Position numbers and translations under genes: made by a program. Under the pieces are notes generated by a model, which was given only the letters and a program-made list of their open reading frames with translations, did not search any database and was not told the origin of the DNA. Positions 52,613-61,544 of a DNA stretch of 64,000 bases are shown here, piece after piece. The DNA comes from Streptacidiphilus sp. P02-A3a (GTDB lineage Bacteria; Actinomycetota; Actinomycetes; Streptomycetales; Streptomycetaceae). The first letter of the stretch is position 1. The number at the start of each line of letters is the position of its first letter. The stretch lies in NCBI RefSeq assembly GCF_014084105.1, contig NZ_CP048289.1:629922-693921 (forward strand). The letters are read 5' to 3'.

Positions 52613-54079
52613 TCAGCCGATGCTCGCCGCCAGCTGGCGGGTGTGTTCCTCCCAGGCGACGGTGAGGCGGTCGACGGCGGTCTCCAGGGTGTGCGGGGAT
52701 TCGGCGATCGACAGCCGCACGCCGTTGCGGTGGCGGCCGTCCACGCAGGCGGTCGCTCCGGGCGTGACCAGGACGCCGTAGCGGGCGGCGAGGTGGGCGA
52801 AGCTGTCGCTGTCCGCCACCGGCAGGGCCGCCCACACGGAGAGCCCCGCCTGCGGGCACTGCGGCTGCCAGGCCGGCAGGTGCCGGTGCAGCAGGGTGAG
52901 GAGCAGGTCCCTGCGCTCGCGCAGCGCCTGGCGCAGCCCGTCCTGCCAGGGTGGGTCCGCCGCTGCGAGTAGGCGGGCGGCGAGCAGTTGGGAGGGCACG
53001 CTCGGGGCGAGGTCCTGGCTGGAGCGCAGCCGCAGCAGGTAGCCGTGGAGTGGGCCGGGGGCGCGCAGCCAGCCGATCCGCAGTCCGGCCCAGAGGACCT
53101 TCGACAGGGAGCCGAGGGCGATCACCGTGTCGTCGTCGGCCGCCAGTGGCCGGACGGGCGGGTCCTCGGGGTCGAGCGCGAGCCCGGCCTGGGCCAGGTC
53201 CTCGACCAGGACGGCGTCGCGGCGCCGGGCCAGTGCCAGCAGCGACTGCCTGCGCAGCGCCCCGAGCACCGCCCCGGTCGGGTTGTGCGCGGCCGGGTCC
53301 ACGTACAGGACCGGGGCGTGGGTGTGCGCGGCGGCCCGGTCCACCGCCCCGACGTCCAGTCCGTGGGCGTCCACGGGCACCCCGAGCAGCCGGCCCAGGT
53401 GCCCGGGGAGGGCCCCGGCCAGCCCCGGGTAGGTGGGGCAGCCGGTGATCACGGTGCGGCCCGGGGACACCAGCGCGGCCATGACCAGCGACAGCGCCTG
53501 CTGCGCGCCGGACGTCACGATGAGCTGGTCCGGTGTCGTCGGCAGCGCGAGGCGGTGCGTCAGATGGTCGGCCAGGGCGGCGCGAAGGACCGGCAGTCCG
53601 GCGGGGTCCAGGCCGTGACCGGTCAGTCCTGCCTCCCCGAACGTCGGCAGCGGCGCGGTCAGCGGCGGCAGGTGGTCCGTGCCCCCCGGTACCGACAGCG
53701 AGAGGTCGATGACGTCGTCGTCGCCGCTGCGGGCCAGTCGCCGGTGCAGCAGGGTCGAGGCGGGGGTCTCCCGGGGGGTGTGCGTCCAGGCCGGCCGGGG
53801 ACGCACGTACGTGCCCGCGCCCTGTCGGCGTTCCACCAGCCCGGCCTCGGCCAGCTCGTCGTAGCCGCGGACCGCGGTGCCGCGGCTGACGCCGAGGGCC
53901 TGCGCCAGCAGCCGCTCGGCGGGCAGCCGGTCGCCGGTGCCGACCAGACGCCGCTCCATCGCCTCGGCCAGGGCGGCGGAGAGCCTGCGGTAGCGGGGCC
54001 CCGGGCGCCGCTGCCAGCCGTCCAGGGCGACCCGCGCCCACCATCCCGGATCCCGGCTCCGATCCTGATCATGGTCCAT
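52613..54079 (-). CDS. Second MocR-family regulator
   Basis: The protein has 488 residues. The GntR winged helix spans about 30-95 (LPAERLLAQALGVSRGTAVRGY) and the aminotransferase-like domain carries SLSKVLWAGLRIGW. It converges on the first MocR gene and diverges from the SCO6745-like gene at 54185. Its target is unknown; it may be that gene or the enoyl-CoA hydratase. Confidence 0.85.
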   Translation of the reverse strand: MDHDQDRSRDPGWWARVALDGWQRRPGPRYRRLSAALAEAMERRLVGTGDRLPAERLLAQALGVSRGTAVRGYDELAEAGLVERRQGAGTYVRPRPAWTHTPRETPASTLLHRRLARSGDDDVIDLSLSVPGGTDHLPPLTAPLPTFGEAGLTGHGLDPAGLPVLRAALADHLTHRLALPTTPDQLIVTSGAQQALSLVMAALVSPGRTVITGCPTYPGLAGALPGHLGRLLGVPVDAHGLDVGAVDRAAAHTHAPVLYVDPAAHNPTGAVLGALRRQSLLALARRRDAVLVEDLAQAGLALDPEDPPVRPLAADDDTVIALGSLSKVLWAGLRIGWLRAPGPLHGYLLRLRSSQDLAPSVPSQLLAARLLAAADPPWQDGLRQALRERRDLLLTLLHRHLPAWQPQCPQAGLSVWAALPVADSDSFAHLAARYGVLVTPGATACVDGRHRNGVRLSIAESPHTLETAVDRLTVAWEEHTRQLAASIG

Positions 54080-54184
54080 TCGCCAACAATGGCACTATCC
54101 GCTGACCTGGGCAAAGGACATGCTGGACACCTCGCGGGAGATCTCCCGCGACCTCTTCCCAGGGGACCTGAGGAGGTGTTTCCG

Positions 54185-55051
54185 GTGCCGACGACGCACA
54201 CCCTCGCCCGGCGGCTGTGGGAGGCCGTCGAGCCGATTCACGCGGTGGCCTACTTCGCCCCGGAACCGGCCGAGGCCGCCCGGTCGCTGGGGCTCACCGG
54301 CTGGTGGATGGGCTACTTCGCGGGGCGCCTGGCCCCGGTCGGCCCGCTGGACGCGTCCACCGCGCAGGCGCTGTGCTTCGCCTTCGCGCCCAGCCGGGTG
54401 GCCCGGGCGCTGCCCGACGCCTGGGCCCGGACCACCCCGGAGCAGGTCCTGCGGACCCGACTCGGCGCGGTCCGGGCCGCGCTGGAGCGCACCCTGCCGG
54501 TCGGCGGCGACAAGGACCTGGAGCACCTGGTCCCGCTGCTGGAACTGGCGGTCCAGGGCTGCCGGTACGAGGGGCGCCCGCTGGCCGCCGCCTGGTCCGC
54601 GCTGCCCGGACCCCATCCGCGGGACCTGGTCGGACGCCTGTGGCTGGCCGCTACCGTGCTGCGCGAACACCGCGGCGACGGACACGTGATCTCCGTGGTC
54701 CACCACGGACTCAGCGGACTGGAAGCCGGTCTCACCCATGTCGCCACCGGCCAGGTCAGCCGCGAACTCATCATGACCAGCCGGGGCTGGACCGAGCAGG
54801 AGTGGGAACAGGCCCGGCGCAGACTGAACGCCCGAGGACTGCTGGACCGCGACTCGCGCCTCACCAAGAGCGGCGGGGTGCTGCGCCGCGAGATCGAGAA
54901 CGCCACCGACCGCCTCGCCGCCGATCCCGTCACCCGGCTCGGCGCCAGCGGGGTGGAACGGGCCATCTCCCTCGCCGCCCCGTTGAGCAGGCACCTCATC
55001 GACACGGGTGTCGTGCCCGTGCCCAACCCGATCGGAGTCCCACGCACATGA
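54185..55051 (+). CDS. SCO6745-like (SalK-type) helix-turn-helix protein
   Basis: The protein has 288 residues from a GTG at 54185 with AGGAGG 8 nt upstream. It begins TLARRLWEAVEPIHAVAYFAPE and has FAFAPSRVARALPDAW and a C-terminal MarR-like winged helix (LIMTSRGWTEQEWEQA), the pattern of SCO6745-family proteins. The function is unknown. The stop overlaps the enoyl-CoA hydratase ATG (ATGA). Confidence 0.75.
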   Translation: MPTTHTLARRLWEAVEPIHAVAYFAPEPAEAARSLGLTGWWMGYFAGRLAPVGPLDASTAQALCFAFAPSRVARALPDAWARTTPEQVLRTRLGAVRAALERTLPVGGDKDLEHLVPLLELAVQGCRYEGRPLAAAWSALPGPHPRDLVGRLWLAATVLREHRGDGHVISVVHHGLSGLEAGLTHVATGQVSRELIMTSRGWTEQEWEQARRRLNARGLLDRDSRLTKSGGVLRREIENATDRLAADPVTRLGASGVERAISLAAPLSRHLIDTGVVPVPNPIGVPRT

Positions 55052-55905
55052 CCACCGTCAGGCTCACCCGCGACCACGCCGTGGCCACCGTGACCATCGA
55101 CCGCCCGCACAAGCTGAACGCCCTGGACTACGCCACCATCGACGCGCTGCGGGCAGTGCTGGACCAGGTGGAGGCCGACGACGCGTTGCGCGCGGTGATC
55201 CTCACCGGCGCCGGCGACCGGGCGTTCAGCGCGGGCGCGGACATCGGCGACCTCGCACCGAGCATCCGGGGCGGCGTGGACCGCGCGCTGCGCGAGGTGG
55301 TCCGCCGCGGCCAGGGGCTGACCCGGCGCATCGAGACCTTCCCGAAGCCCATCATCGTCGCCGTCAACGGCCTTGCGTACGGCGGTGGTTGCGAGATCAC
55401 CGAGGCCGCGCCACTGGCCCTGGCGGCCGACCACGCGACCTTCGCCAAGCCCGAGATCACGCTCGGGTTCCCACCGCCGTTCGGCGGCTCGCAGCGGCTC
55501 CCGCGCCAGGTCGGGCGCAAGCGCGGCCTGGAGCTGATCCTCACCGGCGACCCGATCGACGCCACCCGCGCCGCCGGGATCGGCCTGGTCAACCGCATCG
55601 TCGCCGCCGCCGACCTGCTGGACGAGGCGGGGGCGCTGGCCGAGAGGATCATCCGGCACGCCCCGACCGCCGTCACCGCCTGCCTCAACGCCGTCACCCG
55701 GGGGCTGAACCTGCCCATCGACGAAGGGCTGGCGGTGGAGGCGTCCTGGTTCGCGGTGACCGTGCCCTCGGCGGGCGTCGCCGACGGCCTGCGCGCCTTC
55801 CTCGACCGGCCGCGAACAGCCGCACCGGATCCGGAACGCCCTGCTCAGCCCGCGAGTTGCGGGTACAGCGCGGAGGGGTCGGCGGCGAGTCCGGCCTTGA
55901 CCTGA
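55048..55905 (+). CDS. Enoyl-CoA hydratase/isomerase family protein
   Basis: The protein has 285 residues. The crotonase oxyanion segments FSAGADIGDL and VNGLAYGGGCEITEAAPL are present; Glu residues in the second and in KPEITLG could provide acid-base catalysis. It is translationally coupled to the SCO6745-like gene. The last 20 codons overlap the convergent SDR gene and look unrelated to the family, so the C-terminus may be an extension. Confidence 0.85.
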   Translation: MTTVRLTRDHAVATVTIDRPHKLNALDYATIDALRAVLDQVEADDALRAVILTGAGDRAFSAGADIGDLAPSIRGGVDRALREVVRRGQGLTRRIETFPKPIIVAVNGLAYGGGCEITEAAPLALAADHATFAKPEITLGFPPPFGGSQRLPRQVGRKRGLELILTGDPIDATRAAGIGLVNRIVAAADLLDEAGALAERIIRHAPTAVTACLNAVTRGLNLPIDEGLAVEASWFAVTVPSAGVADGLRAFLDRPRTAAPDPERPAQPASCGYSAEGSAASPALT

Positions 55906-56546
55906 CGGGTCAGTTCGTCGGCCAGCACCTCGTAGGCGTCCGCCTCGATGCCGTCCAACGCCTGCGCGGCGACGCTCTGCGGCGAGGTCTTCGGGCCGTC
56001 GACGTGCGCGGCCATGTCGGTGTCGACGTAGCCGACATGCAGTCCGGTGACACCGATGCCCCGGGGTTTGAGTTCCAGGCGCAGCGAGTTGGTCTGGGAC
56101 CAGAGCGCCGCCTTGGAGCCGCTGTAGGAGCCCAGGAGCGCGATCCAGGACAGCACGGAGTGCACATTGAGCAGGTGGCCGCCGCCGTTGGCCTCGATGA
56201 TCGGCGCGAAGGCCCGGGTGGTGTGCAGCGGGCCGTAGAAGTTGGTCTCGAACTCGCGGCGGATGTCGTCCACCGGCGAGGTCAGGTACGACGCGTTGAC
56301 GGCCGCCCCGGCGTTGTTGATCAGGATGGTGACGTCGGAGGCCCGCTCGGCGGCGGCTGCCACCGACGCCGGGTCGGTGACTTCGAGCGCCAGCGCGACC
56401 GCGTCGGGGTGGGTGACGGTCCCGGGGTTGCGGGCCGTGGCGTAGACCTTCTTGGCGCCCCGTTCGTACAGGGCTTCGACCAGGGCCTTGCCGATGCCCC
56501 GGCTGCCTCCGGTGACCAGAACGGTCGAACCTGCGATTGCGGTCAT
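55845..56546 (-). CDS. Short-chain dehydrogenase/reductase under TetR control
   Basis: The protein has 233 residues. TGGSRGIGK, NNAG and YSGSKAALW (Tyr-x3-Lys) give a classical SDR. Two identical-core palindromes sit 30-70 bp upstream of its ATG in the divergent region with a TetR gene, so expression is very probably repressed by that protein. The substrate is unknown. Confidence 0.88.
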   Translation of the reverse strand: MTAIAGSTVLVTGGSRGIGKALVEALYERGAKKVYATARNPGTVTHPDAVALALEVTDPASVAAAAERASDVTILINNAGAAVNASYLTSPVDDIRREFETNFYGPLHTTRAFAPIIEANGGGHLLNVHSVLSWIALLGSYSGSKAALWSQTNSLRLELKPRGIGVTGLHVGYVDTDMAAHVDGPKTSPQSVAAQALDGIEADAYEVLADELTRQVKAGLAADPSALYPQLAG

Positions 56547-56575
56547 GGTCGTCTCCTGGTGGTGCGCTCGACACT

Positions 56576-56615
56576 GGAAACCGATCGGTTTCCACCACCG
56601 TAAACCGATCGGTTT
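56576..56615. promoter_or_regulatory. Twin TetR operators
   Basis: GGAAACCGATCGGTTTCC (56576-56593) and AAACCGATCGGTTT (56602-56615) are perfect palindromes with the same core, centres 24 bp apart, between the SDR and TetR genes. Confidence 0.85.
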
Positions 56616-56647
56616 CCATCGGCAAGCCCTGGGCGTAGCCTGGGGGC

Positions 56648-57229
56648 ATGACCTCGACCCCGACGCCCGGTGCCGGGACGGCCCCGACCCGTGAACGGCT
56701 GCTCGACGCCGCGGCGAAGCTCTTCTACCGGGAGGGCGTCGGCGTGGGCGTCGAGACCCTGTGCCGGACCGCCGGGGTGTCCAAGAAGTCGATGTACCAG
56801 CTCTTCGCGAGCAAGGACGAGGTCCTGGCCGCGAGCCTCGAACGCGCCGCTCCGCGCTACCGCGAGCTGCTCGTTCCCGCCGAGGACGACCGGTCGCCGC
56901 GCGCCCGCGTGCTGCATGTCTTCGAGCGGCTGGAGTACCTCTCGGGCACGCCGGACTACCTGGGCTGCCCCTGGGTGGCCACGGCGGTCGAACTCAAGGA
57001 CCCCGGGCACCCGGCCGCCGTGCTGGCCCGGCGGTTCAAGGACGCGCTCACCGACTTCTTCCTTGAGGAGGCCCGGCGTTCCGGCGCCCGGGACCCGGAG
57101 TTGCTGGCCCGCCAGCTGACCGTGGTCTTCGACGGATCCAGCGCCCGGTCGGTGGTCCAGGCGCAACCGCTGGACGGGCTCGCCACCGCCACCGCCGGGG
57201 TCCTGCTGGACGCGGCCGGAGTCGCCTGA
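56648..57229 (+). CDS. TetR-family repressor
   Basis: The protein has 193 residues. The N-terminal helix-turn-helix reads RERLLDAAAKLFYREGVGVG and TAGVSKKSMYQLFASKDEVL. The C-terminal ligand domain is of the common TetR_C type with a lone Cys (YLGCPW). The mRNA may be nearly leaderless. It should bind the twin palindromes upstream and control itself and the SDR gene. Confidence 0.9.
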   Translation: MTSTPTPGAGTAPTRERLLDAAAKLFYREGVGVGVETLCRTAGVSKKSMYQLFASKDEVLAASLERAAPRYRELLVPAEDDRSPRARVLHVFERLEYLSGTPDYLGCPWVATAVELKDPGHPAAVLARRFKDALTDFFLEEARRSGARDPELLARQLTVVFDGSSARSVVQAQPLDGLATATAGVLLDAAGVA

Positions 57230-57280
57230 GGCCGCCCCACCGCCCGGCATTGCCCGGCACGGGCCGTCGCGCGGCGGGCC

Positions 57281-57820
57281 TCATTCGGCGCGGGCGAGGG
57301 TGGGGTGGGGCCAGCCGGGGTGGTCGGTGGGGTCGTGGCGTTCGACCGCCGACGCGGCCAGGGTGTCCGCCCAGTACAGGACGGCGGGCGGGGTGGTGCG
57401 CAGGCGGGCCGCGGTCGTCAGCCGGACCCACACCCCGGCCTCGCCCCACTGGCAGAAGCTGCGGTGGGTGTGCTGCCAGGAGACGCCGAAACCCGGAGGC
57501 ACCGCCCGCCACGGGGCGCCGCTGGTCAGGACGAAGCAGACCGCGGCGAACAGGGCCTCGTCGTCGTTGCGGCGGGTGCCGCCGCCCTGGGGACGGCGGG
57601 TCGGCGCGGGGATCACCTGCCTCGCCAGGGGCCACACCACCATCGGGGCGAGCCAGCCGAAGCGGCGCTCGCACACCGTGGGTCGAGCGTGTCCCCGTGC
57701 GGCCGGGGCCCGGGAGACGAGTCCGTCGAAGGTGTCCCGGGCGCGGGAGGAGACGAGTCGGGGCGCACGGATCTCGGTGCCGGGCGCCAGCGGGTCACGT
57801 GGGTGCGCTGGTGATGACAT
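57281..57820 (-). CDS. DUF4096/IS5-type transposase N-terminal domain without catalytic part
   Basis: The frame encodes 179 residues (ATG at 57820). The second half reads NDDEALFAAVCFVLTSGAPW-RAVPPGFGVSWQ and HRSFCQWGEAGVW, the insertion-element domain of IS5-group transposases. The DDE catalytic domain is absent. It is either a transposase remnant or a domesticated small protein of the kind seen in some actinobacterial clusters. Confidence 0.6.
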   Translation of the reverse strand: MSSPAHPRDPLAPGTEIRAPRLVSSRARDTFDGLVSRAPAARGHARPTVCERRFGWLAPMVVWPLARQVIPAPTRRPQGGGTRRNDDEALFAAVCFVLTSGAPWRAVPPGFGVSWQHTHRSFCQWGEAGVWVRLTTAARLRTTPPAVLYWADTLAASAVERHDPTDHPGWPHPTLARAE

Positions 57821-57937
57821 GGTGCCAGCGTGCCCGGCTCCGGGCCCGGACACGGTCGGCGGTGACCCTCGGGTTCGCGCCTTGCGGACAACCGCCAGCA
57901 CCCGCAAGGGAGTCGGGGAGGTTCGGCGCGGCGCGGT

Positions 57938-57972
57938 CCGGTCTCCCAGCCGGGGCCCGGCTGGGAGACCGG
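57938..57972 (-). terminator. 16-bp stem-loop after the ferritin-like gene
   Basis: CCGGTCTCCCAGCCGG (57938-57953) pairs perfectly with 57957-57972 around GGC. It lies 8 nt beyond the stop of the leftward gene at 57981. Confidence 0.82.
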
Positions 57973-57980
57973 GCGCTCGT

Positions 57981-59285
57981 TCACTCGGAGCGGCCGGCCA
58001 GGCGTTGCAGGTCCCGCTCGCTGAAGCCGGCCAGGGCCCGCAACTCCAGGTCGGGCTTGCCACGGCCGCGGAACGCCATGTGGTCCGTCTCGCGCTTGGC
58101 GTAGTCGCCGAGCCCGATCTCGTCGACGATCTCGTTGTGCCGCCCCAGCACCCGCTCGGTCGCCTGCTCCAGGGCCAACTCGTCGCCGCCGTAGAGGTGG
58201 TTCAGCCAGCGGTTGGCGTAGGTGACGTGGCGCACCTCGTCGGCGAGCACATGGTCGAACATGATGCCGACGGACTCGTACCCGGCGGCGCGCATCTTCG
58301 GGACCGCGTTCCCGAAGACCTCGATGGCGGCGTCCTCACCGGTGCGGCTGAGCACGATCATCCGGTGGTCCAGCGGCTGCCCGGCCATGGCGGAGTACAA
58401 GTCCGGCTCCCGGTAAGGGAACTGGCGGTAGTCCACGCCCAGTTTGGCGATCTCGTCGATCAGCAGGTGGGTGTGCCGGATCTCGTCGTGGCCGTGCCGG
58501 GTCATGTCCAGGTAGAAGCCGAGGGGCAGGTCGGCGAAGTCCGCCATGCTGCGCAGCGGAACGTCGGTGGCGATGAACTCGATCTGGATGCTCTTGCGCA
58601 TCAGGTAGACGAGGGTCTCGTCGTCCAGTTGGCCCGGGTCGGGGTCGGGGGTGGCGCCGCCGATCGCCGGGACCCGTCCGGCCCAGGAGGGATAACTGCG
58701 GTGCGCGCAGGGCGCCGGGGACAGCGGGACGGTACCGGTGGGGGTCACCGAGGGGCCCGGGCGGTACTTCCCGCGCAGGATCGGGCCGACCGCCGCCGCC
58801 GGCAGGTCGAGCCCGGCCGGCTCCTCCCGGTGCTCCTCGGCCAGGTCCAGGCACAGCTGGTAGAGCCGCCGGTCGTGGTAGGTGGTCTCGGCCCCGCACT
58901 CGTCGCGGGCGGTGCGGTACAGCGTGCCGAGCTCCCCCAGCAGCGCGTAGCCCCAGGCGAGGGCGAGCCCGGGGTCGTCGGCCTCCAGCAGCGTGGTGAC
59001 CTCGTCCACGGCCTCCTGCGACGGCCGCCCCAGCAGGTCCGGCCGGACCCGCAGTTCCAGCACCCGGGTGTGCAGCAGCTGCGCCTGCGAGATCAGGCTG
59101 TGTATCGCGCGGACCAGCGCCGCGCGCGGTGCGATGTCCCCGGTGCGGGGGACGAACGCCGACAGGGCCCGGCCCGCGAGCAGGGTCGCGTGGTAGAGCG
59201 CCAGATCGAACTCGGCGAGTTCGCTGATCGAGAGAGCGTCGATGCGGCGGGCGGCTCCTCTGCTGCCCGTGGTGTCTGCACTCAT
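57981..59285 (-). CDS. Ferritin-like (DUF455-type) putative diiron protein
   Basis: The protein has 434 residues from an ATG at 59285. The C-terminal half has two carboxylate/His motifs, HDEIRHTHLL and LADEVRHVTYANRW, each with preceding Glu-bearing helices (IQIEFIA, EDAAIEVFG), as in diiron ferritin-like DUF455 proteins. The N-terminal 200 residues are alpha-helical and unassigned. It could be an oxygenase or oxidase. It diverges from a LuxR-type gene across a 35-bp palindrome. Confidence 0.75.
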   Translation of the reverse strand: MSADTTGSRGAARRIDALSISELAEFDLALYHATLLAGRALSAFVPRTGDIAPRAALVRAIHSLISQAQLLHTRVLELRVRPDLLGRPSQEAVDEVTTLLEADDPGLALAWGYALLGELGTLYRTARDECGAETTYHDRRLYQLCLDLAEEHREEPAGLDLPAAAVGPILRGKYRPGPSVTPTGTVPLSPAPCAHRSYPSWAGRVPAIGGATPDPDPGQLDDETLVYLMRKSIQIEFIATDVPLRSMADFADLPLGFYLDMTRHGHDEIRHTHLLIDEIAKLGVDYRQFPYREPDLYSAMAGQPLDHRMIVLSRTGEDAAIEVFGNAVPKMRAAGYESVGIMFDHVLADEVRHVTYANRWLNHLYGGDELALEQATERVLGRHNEIVDEIGLGDYAKRETDHMAFRGRGKPDLELRALAGFSERDLQRLAGRSE

Positions 59286-59368
59286 GCGGTTGCCTGCCTT
59301 CCCAGTCGTGGTGCCGACGGATCTGGCTAAGAATCTAGACACTGCGGCCCGGCCCGGCGGCGAACCCG

Positions 59369-59403
59369 CGGCGGGAGTTCCGGCCTGGCCGGAACTCCCG
59401 CCG
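59369..59403. promoter_or_regulatory. 35-bp palindrome between ferritin-like and LuxR-type genes
   Basis: Two 17-bp arms (59369-59385 and 59387-59403) are exact complements around a single base. It lies in a divergent promoter region, like the 42-bp palindrome at 34650-34691, and is a candidate operator or 5'-UTR hairpin. Confidence 0.65.
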
Positions 59404-59528
59404 AGGCCGCCCGCCACCACAGGAGACAGCTTCCTTGTCGGCGCGCGGCGGCCGGTGCCAGAGTCGTGGCAGGGGCCTCAGACAGGACAACTGACGGTGC
59501 GTCGCTTGGGTGCGAGATGGAGGAGAAC

Positions 59529-60602
59529 ATGGACCGGGCCGATGACCTGATTCCCGATCTGGACGAACTCGCGGTGGCCGCCTACCGCAGGCTGCTGGAG
59601 GAGGGGTGCCGCGACGACGAGTGGCTCAGCGAGCGCGCCGACGTCCCGCTGGAGCGCGTGGACGAGGTGTACCGCCTGCTGAGCAGCCTCCAGGTGGTCA
59701 AGGCGCACACCGAGCGCGACTGGCTGGCGGTGGAACCGCACGTGGCCATGGCCAACCTGGTGCTGCCGATGGAGGCGGAGGTCCGCCGCCGCGCCGCCCA
59801 GGCGGAACGGCTGCGCACCCAGCTGCAGATGCTCGTCCCGGTGCACGAGTCGGTGACCGGCACCAGGTCGCAGCAGACCTTCGAGATCATCGGCGACGAG
59901 GCCCTGGCCGAACTGCTCGACCTGGAGACCGGCAGGTGCGCCCAGGAGATGCTGCTCCTCCAGCCGGACACCGAGAGCTCCCTCATCCCGTGGGAGCGGT
60001 ACGCCGGGCGCTGCCGGGACGCGCTGCGGCGCGGCGTCGGGCTCCGGGCGGTCCACCAGCACGGGGCCCGGTTCCACCTGCCCACCGAGGGGCTGGTGGA
60101 CACGCTGAGCGCGGACGGGGCGCGGTTCCGCACGGTCGACGAACTCCCGGCCCAGCTGGTGCTGTTCGACCGCCGCTGCGCGCTGCTGCTGGTGACGGCC
60201 GAGTGGGGCGCGCAGGCGGAGGCCCGGTCCGAGGGCGCGGGGGTGGCCGTGGTGGTCCGCCACCCGGCGGTGATCTCCGTCCTCTCGGGGATCTTCGCCA
60301 CCTCCTGGGACCGGGGCACCCCCTTCACCACGCGGGACCCCCGGCCCTCCCAGGTCACCGACCAGGTCAAGCGCTCCATCCTGTTCCTGCTGGCCAGCGG
60401 GGCCAAGGACGATGTCGTGGCCCGCAGGCTGGGGCTGTCGGTACGCACCTGCCGTCGGCACATCTCCGACCTGATGAGTTCGCTCGGCGTCAGCAGCCGC
60501 TTCCAGGCGGGGGTGGAAGCGGGCGCCCGGGGACTGGTCCCGGCGCTGGGCCGGGCGGCCGAGCCGGGTCGGCGGGCGGCGGTCAGCTCAGCTGCGGAAT
60601 GA
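59529..60602 (+). CDS. LuxR-type regulator with TrmB-like N-terminus
   Basis: The protein has 357 residues from an ATG at 59529 (GGAGGAG 5 nt upstream). A TrmB/winged-helix-like region (about 10-70) and a helical linker precede a sensor part. The C-terminal LuxR helix-turn-helix is degenerate: LFLLASGAKDDVVARRLGLSVRTCRRHISDL. Such regulators often control nearby secondary-metabolite genes. Its last 20 bp overlap the converging LLM gene. Confidence 0.82.
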   Translation: MDRADDLIPDLDELAVAAYRRLLEEGCRDDEWLSERADVPLERVDEVYRLLSSLQVVKAHTERDWLAVEPHVAMANLVLPMEAEVRRRAAQAERLRTQLQMLVPVHESVTGTRSQQTFEIIGDEALAELLDLETGRCAQEMLLLQPDTESSLIPWERYAGRCRDALRRGVGLRAVHQHGARFHLPTEGLVDTLSADGARFRTVDELPAQLVLFDRRCALLLVTAEWGAQAEARSEGAGVAVVVRHPAVISVLSGIFATSWDRGTPFTTRDPRPSQVTDQVKRSILFLLASGAKDDVVARRLGLSVRTCRRHISDLMSSLGVSSRFQAGVEAGARGLVPALGRAAEPGRRAAVSSAAE

Positions 60603-61509
60603 CCTGATGGGCGATCAGTTCCAGCTGGTCGAAGTCCTCCAGGTCCAGGAGCTGGAAGTAGATCCGCTCGACCCCGGCCTCCTGGTAGCGCCCGATCTTC
60701 TCCACCAGCTCCGCGGGCGATCCGGTCAGGCCGGTCGCCCGCAGCTCCGCCTCGCCCCGCTCCATCCGGTGGGCCCGGGCGGTGACCTCGGCGTCGGTCG
60801 CGCCGCAGCAGACCACCAGGGCGGCCGAGCAGGTCAGGGTGGCGGCGTCGCGGCCCTGCTCCCGGCACGCGTCGCGGACCCGCTCGAACTGGGCCCGGGC
60901 CGCCTCCGGCCGGACGAACCCGATGTTGTACTCGTCGGCGTAGCGGGCCGCGAGTTCCGGCGTGCGCCGCGTTCCCCGGCCGCCCACGATCACCGGCGGG
61001 TGCGGGCGCTGCACCGGCTTGGGCAGCGCCGGGCAGTCGCTGAGGCGGTAGTGCTCGCCGGTGAAGTCGAAGGACTTGCCGGGCGGGGTGCCCCACAGGC
61101 CCAGCAGGATCTGCAACTGCTCCTCCAGCAGGCCGAAGCGCTTGGCCGGGAAGGGGATGCCGTAGGCGGTGTGCTCCCGTTCGTACCAGCCCGTCCCGAG
61201 CCCGAGTTCGACCCGGCCGCCGGACATCTCGTCCACCTGGGCCACCTGGATCGACAGCGGGCCCGGCAGCCGCAGGGTCGCGGCGGACAGCAGCGTGCCC
61301 AGGCGGATGGTCCGGGTCCGCAGCGCCAGGCCGGCCAGGGTCAGCCAGGAGTCGGTCGGACCGGGGAGCGGGTCTCCCGCGCCCACGGCGAGGTAGTGGT
61401 CGGAGCGGAAGAAGCCGGTGTAACCCAGGCTCTCCGCGACCTGTGCGGCGGCCGACTGCCGCGCGAAGCTCGCCCCCTGCTGGGGCTCGATGAAGATCCG
61501 GAAATCCAT
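60583..61509 (-). CDS. LLM-class F420-dependent oxidoreductase
   Basis: The protein has 308 residues from an ATG at 61509 with AGGAGG about 9 nt upstream. The luciferase-like barrel shows RIFIEPQQGASFARQ, FFRSDHY, LGTLLSAATLR and GGRVELGLGTGWYEREH, typical of F420-dependent LLM proteins. It is 35 bp downstream of the ABC exporter genes on the same strand and may be cotranscribed with them. Confidence 0.85.
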   Translation of the reverse strand: MDFRIFIEPQQGASFARQSAAAQVAESLGYTGFFRSDHYLAVGAGDPLPGPTDSWLTLAGLALRTRTIRLGTLLSAATLRLPGPLSIQVAQVDEMSGGRVELGLGTGWYEREHTAYGIPFPAKRFGLLEEQLQILLGLWGTPPGKSFDFTGEHYRLSDCPALPKPVQRPHPPVIVGGRGTRRTPELAARYADEYNIGFVRPEAARAQFERVRDACREQGRDAATLTCSAALVVCCGATDAEVTARAHRMERGEAELRATGLTGSPAELVEKIGRYQEAGVERIYFQLLDLEDFDQLELIAHQVIPQLS

Positions 61510-61544
61510 GCTGCTGGTCCTCCTGGGTCGTCTGGCGGGCGCCG

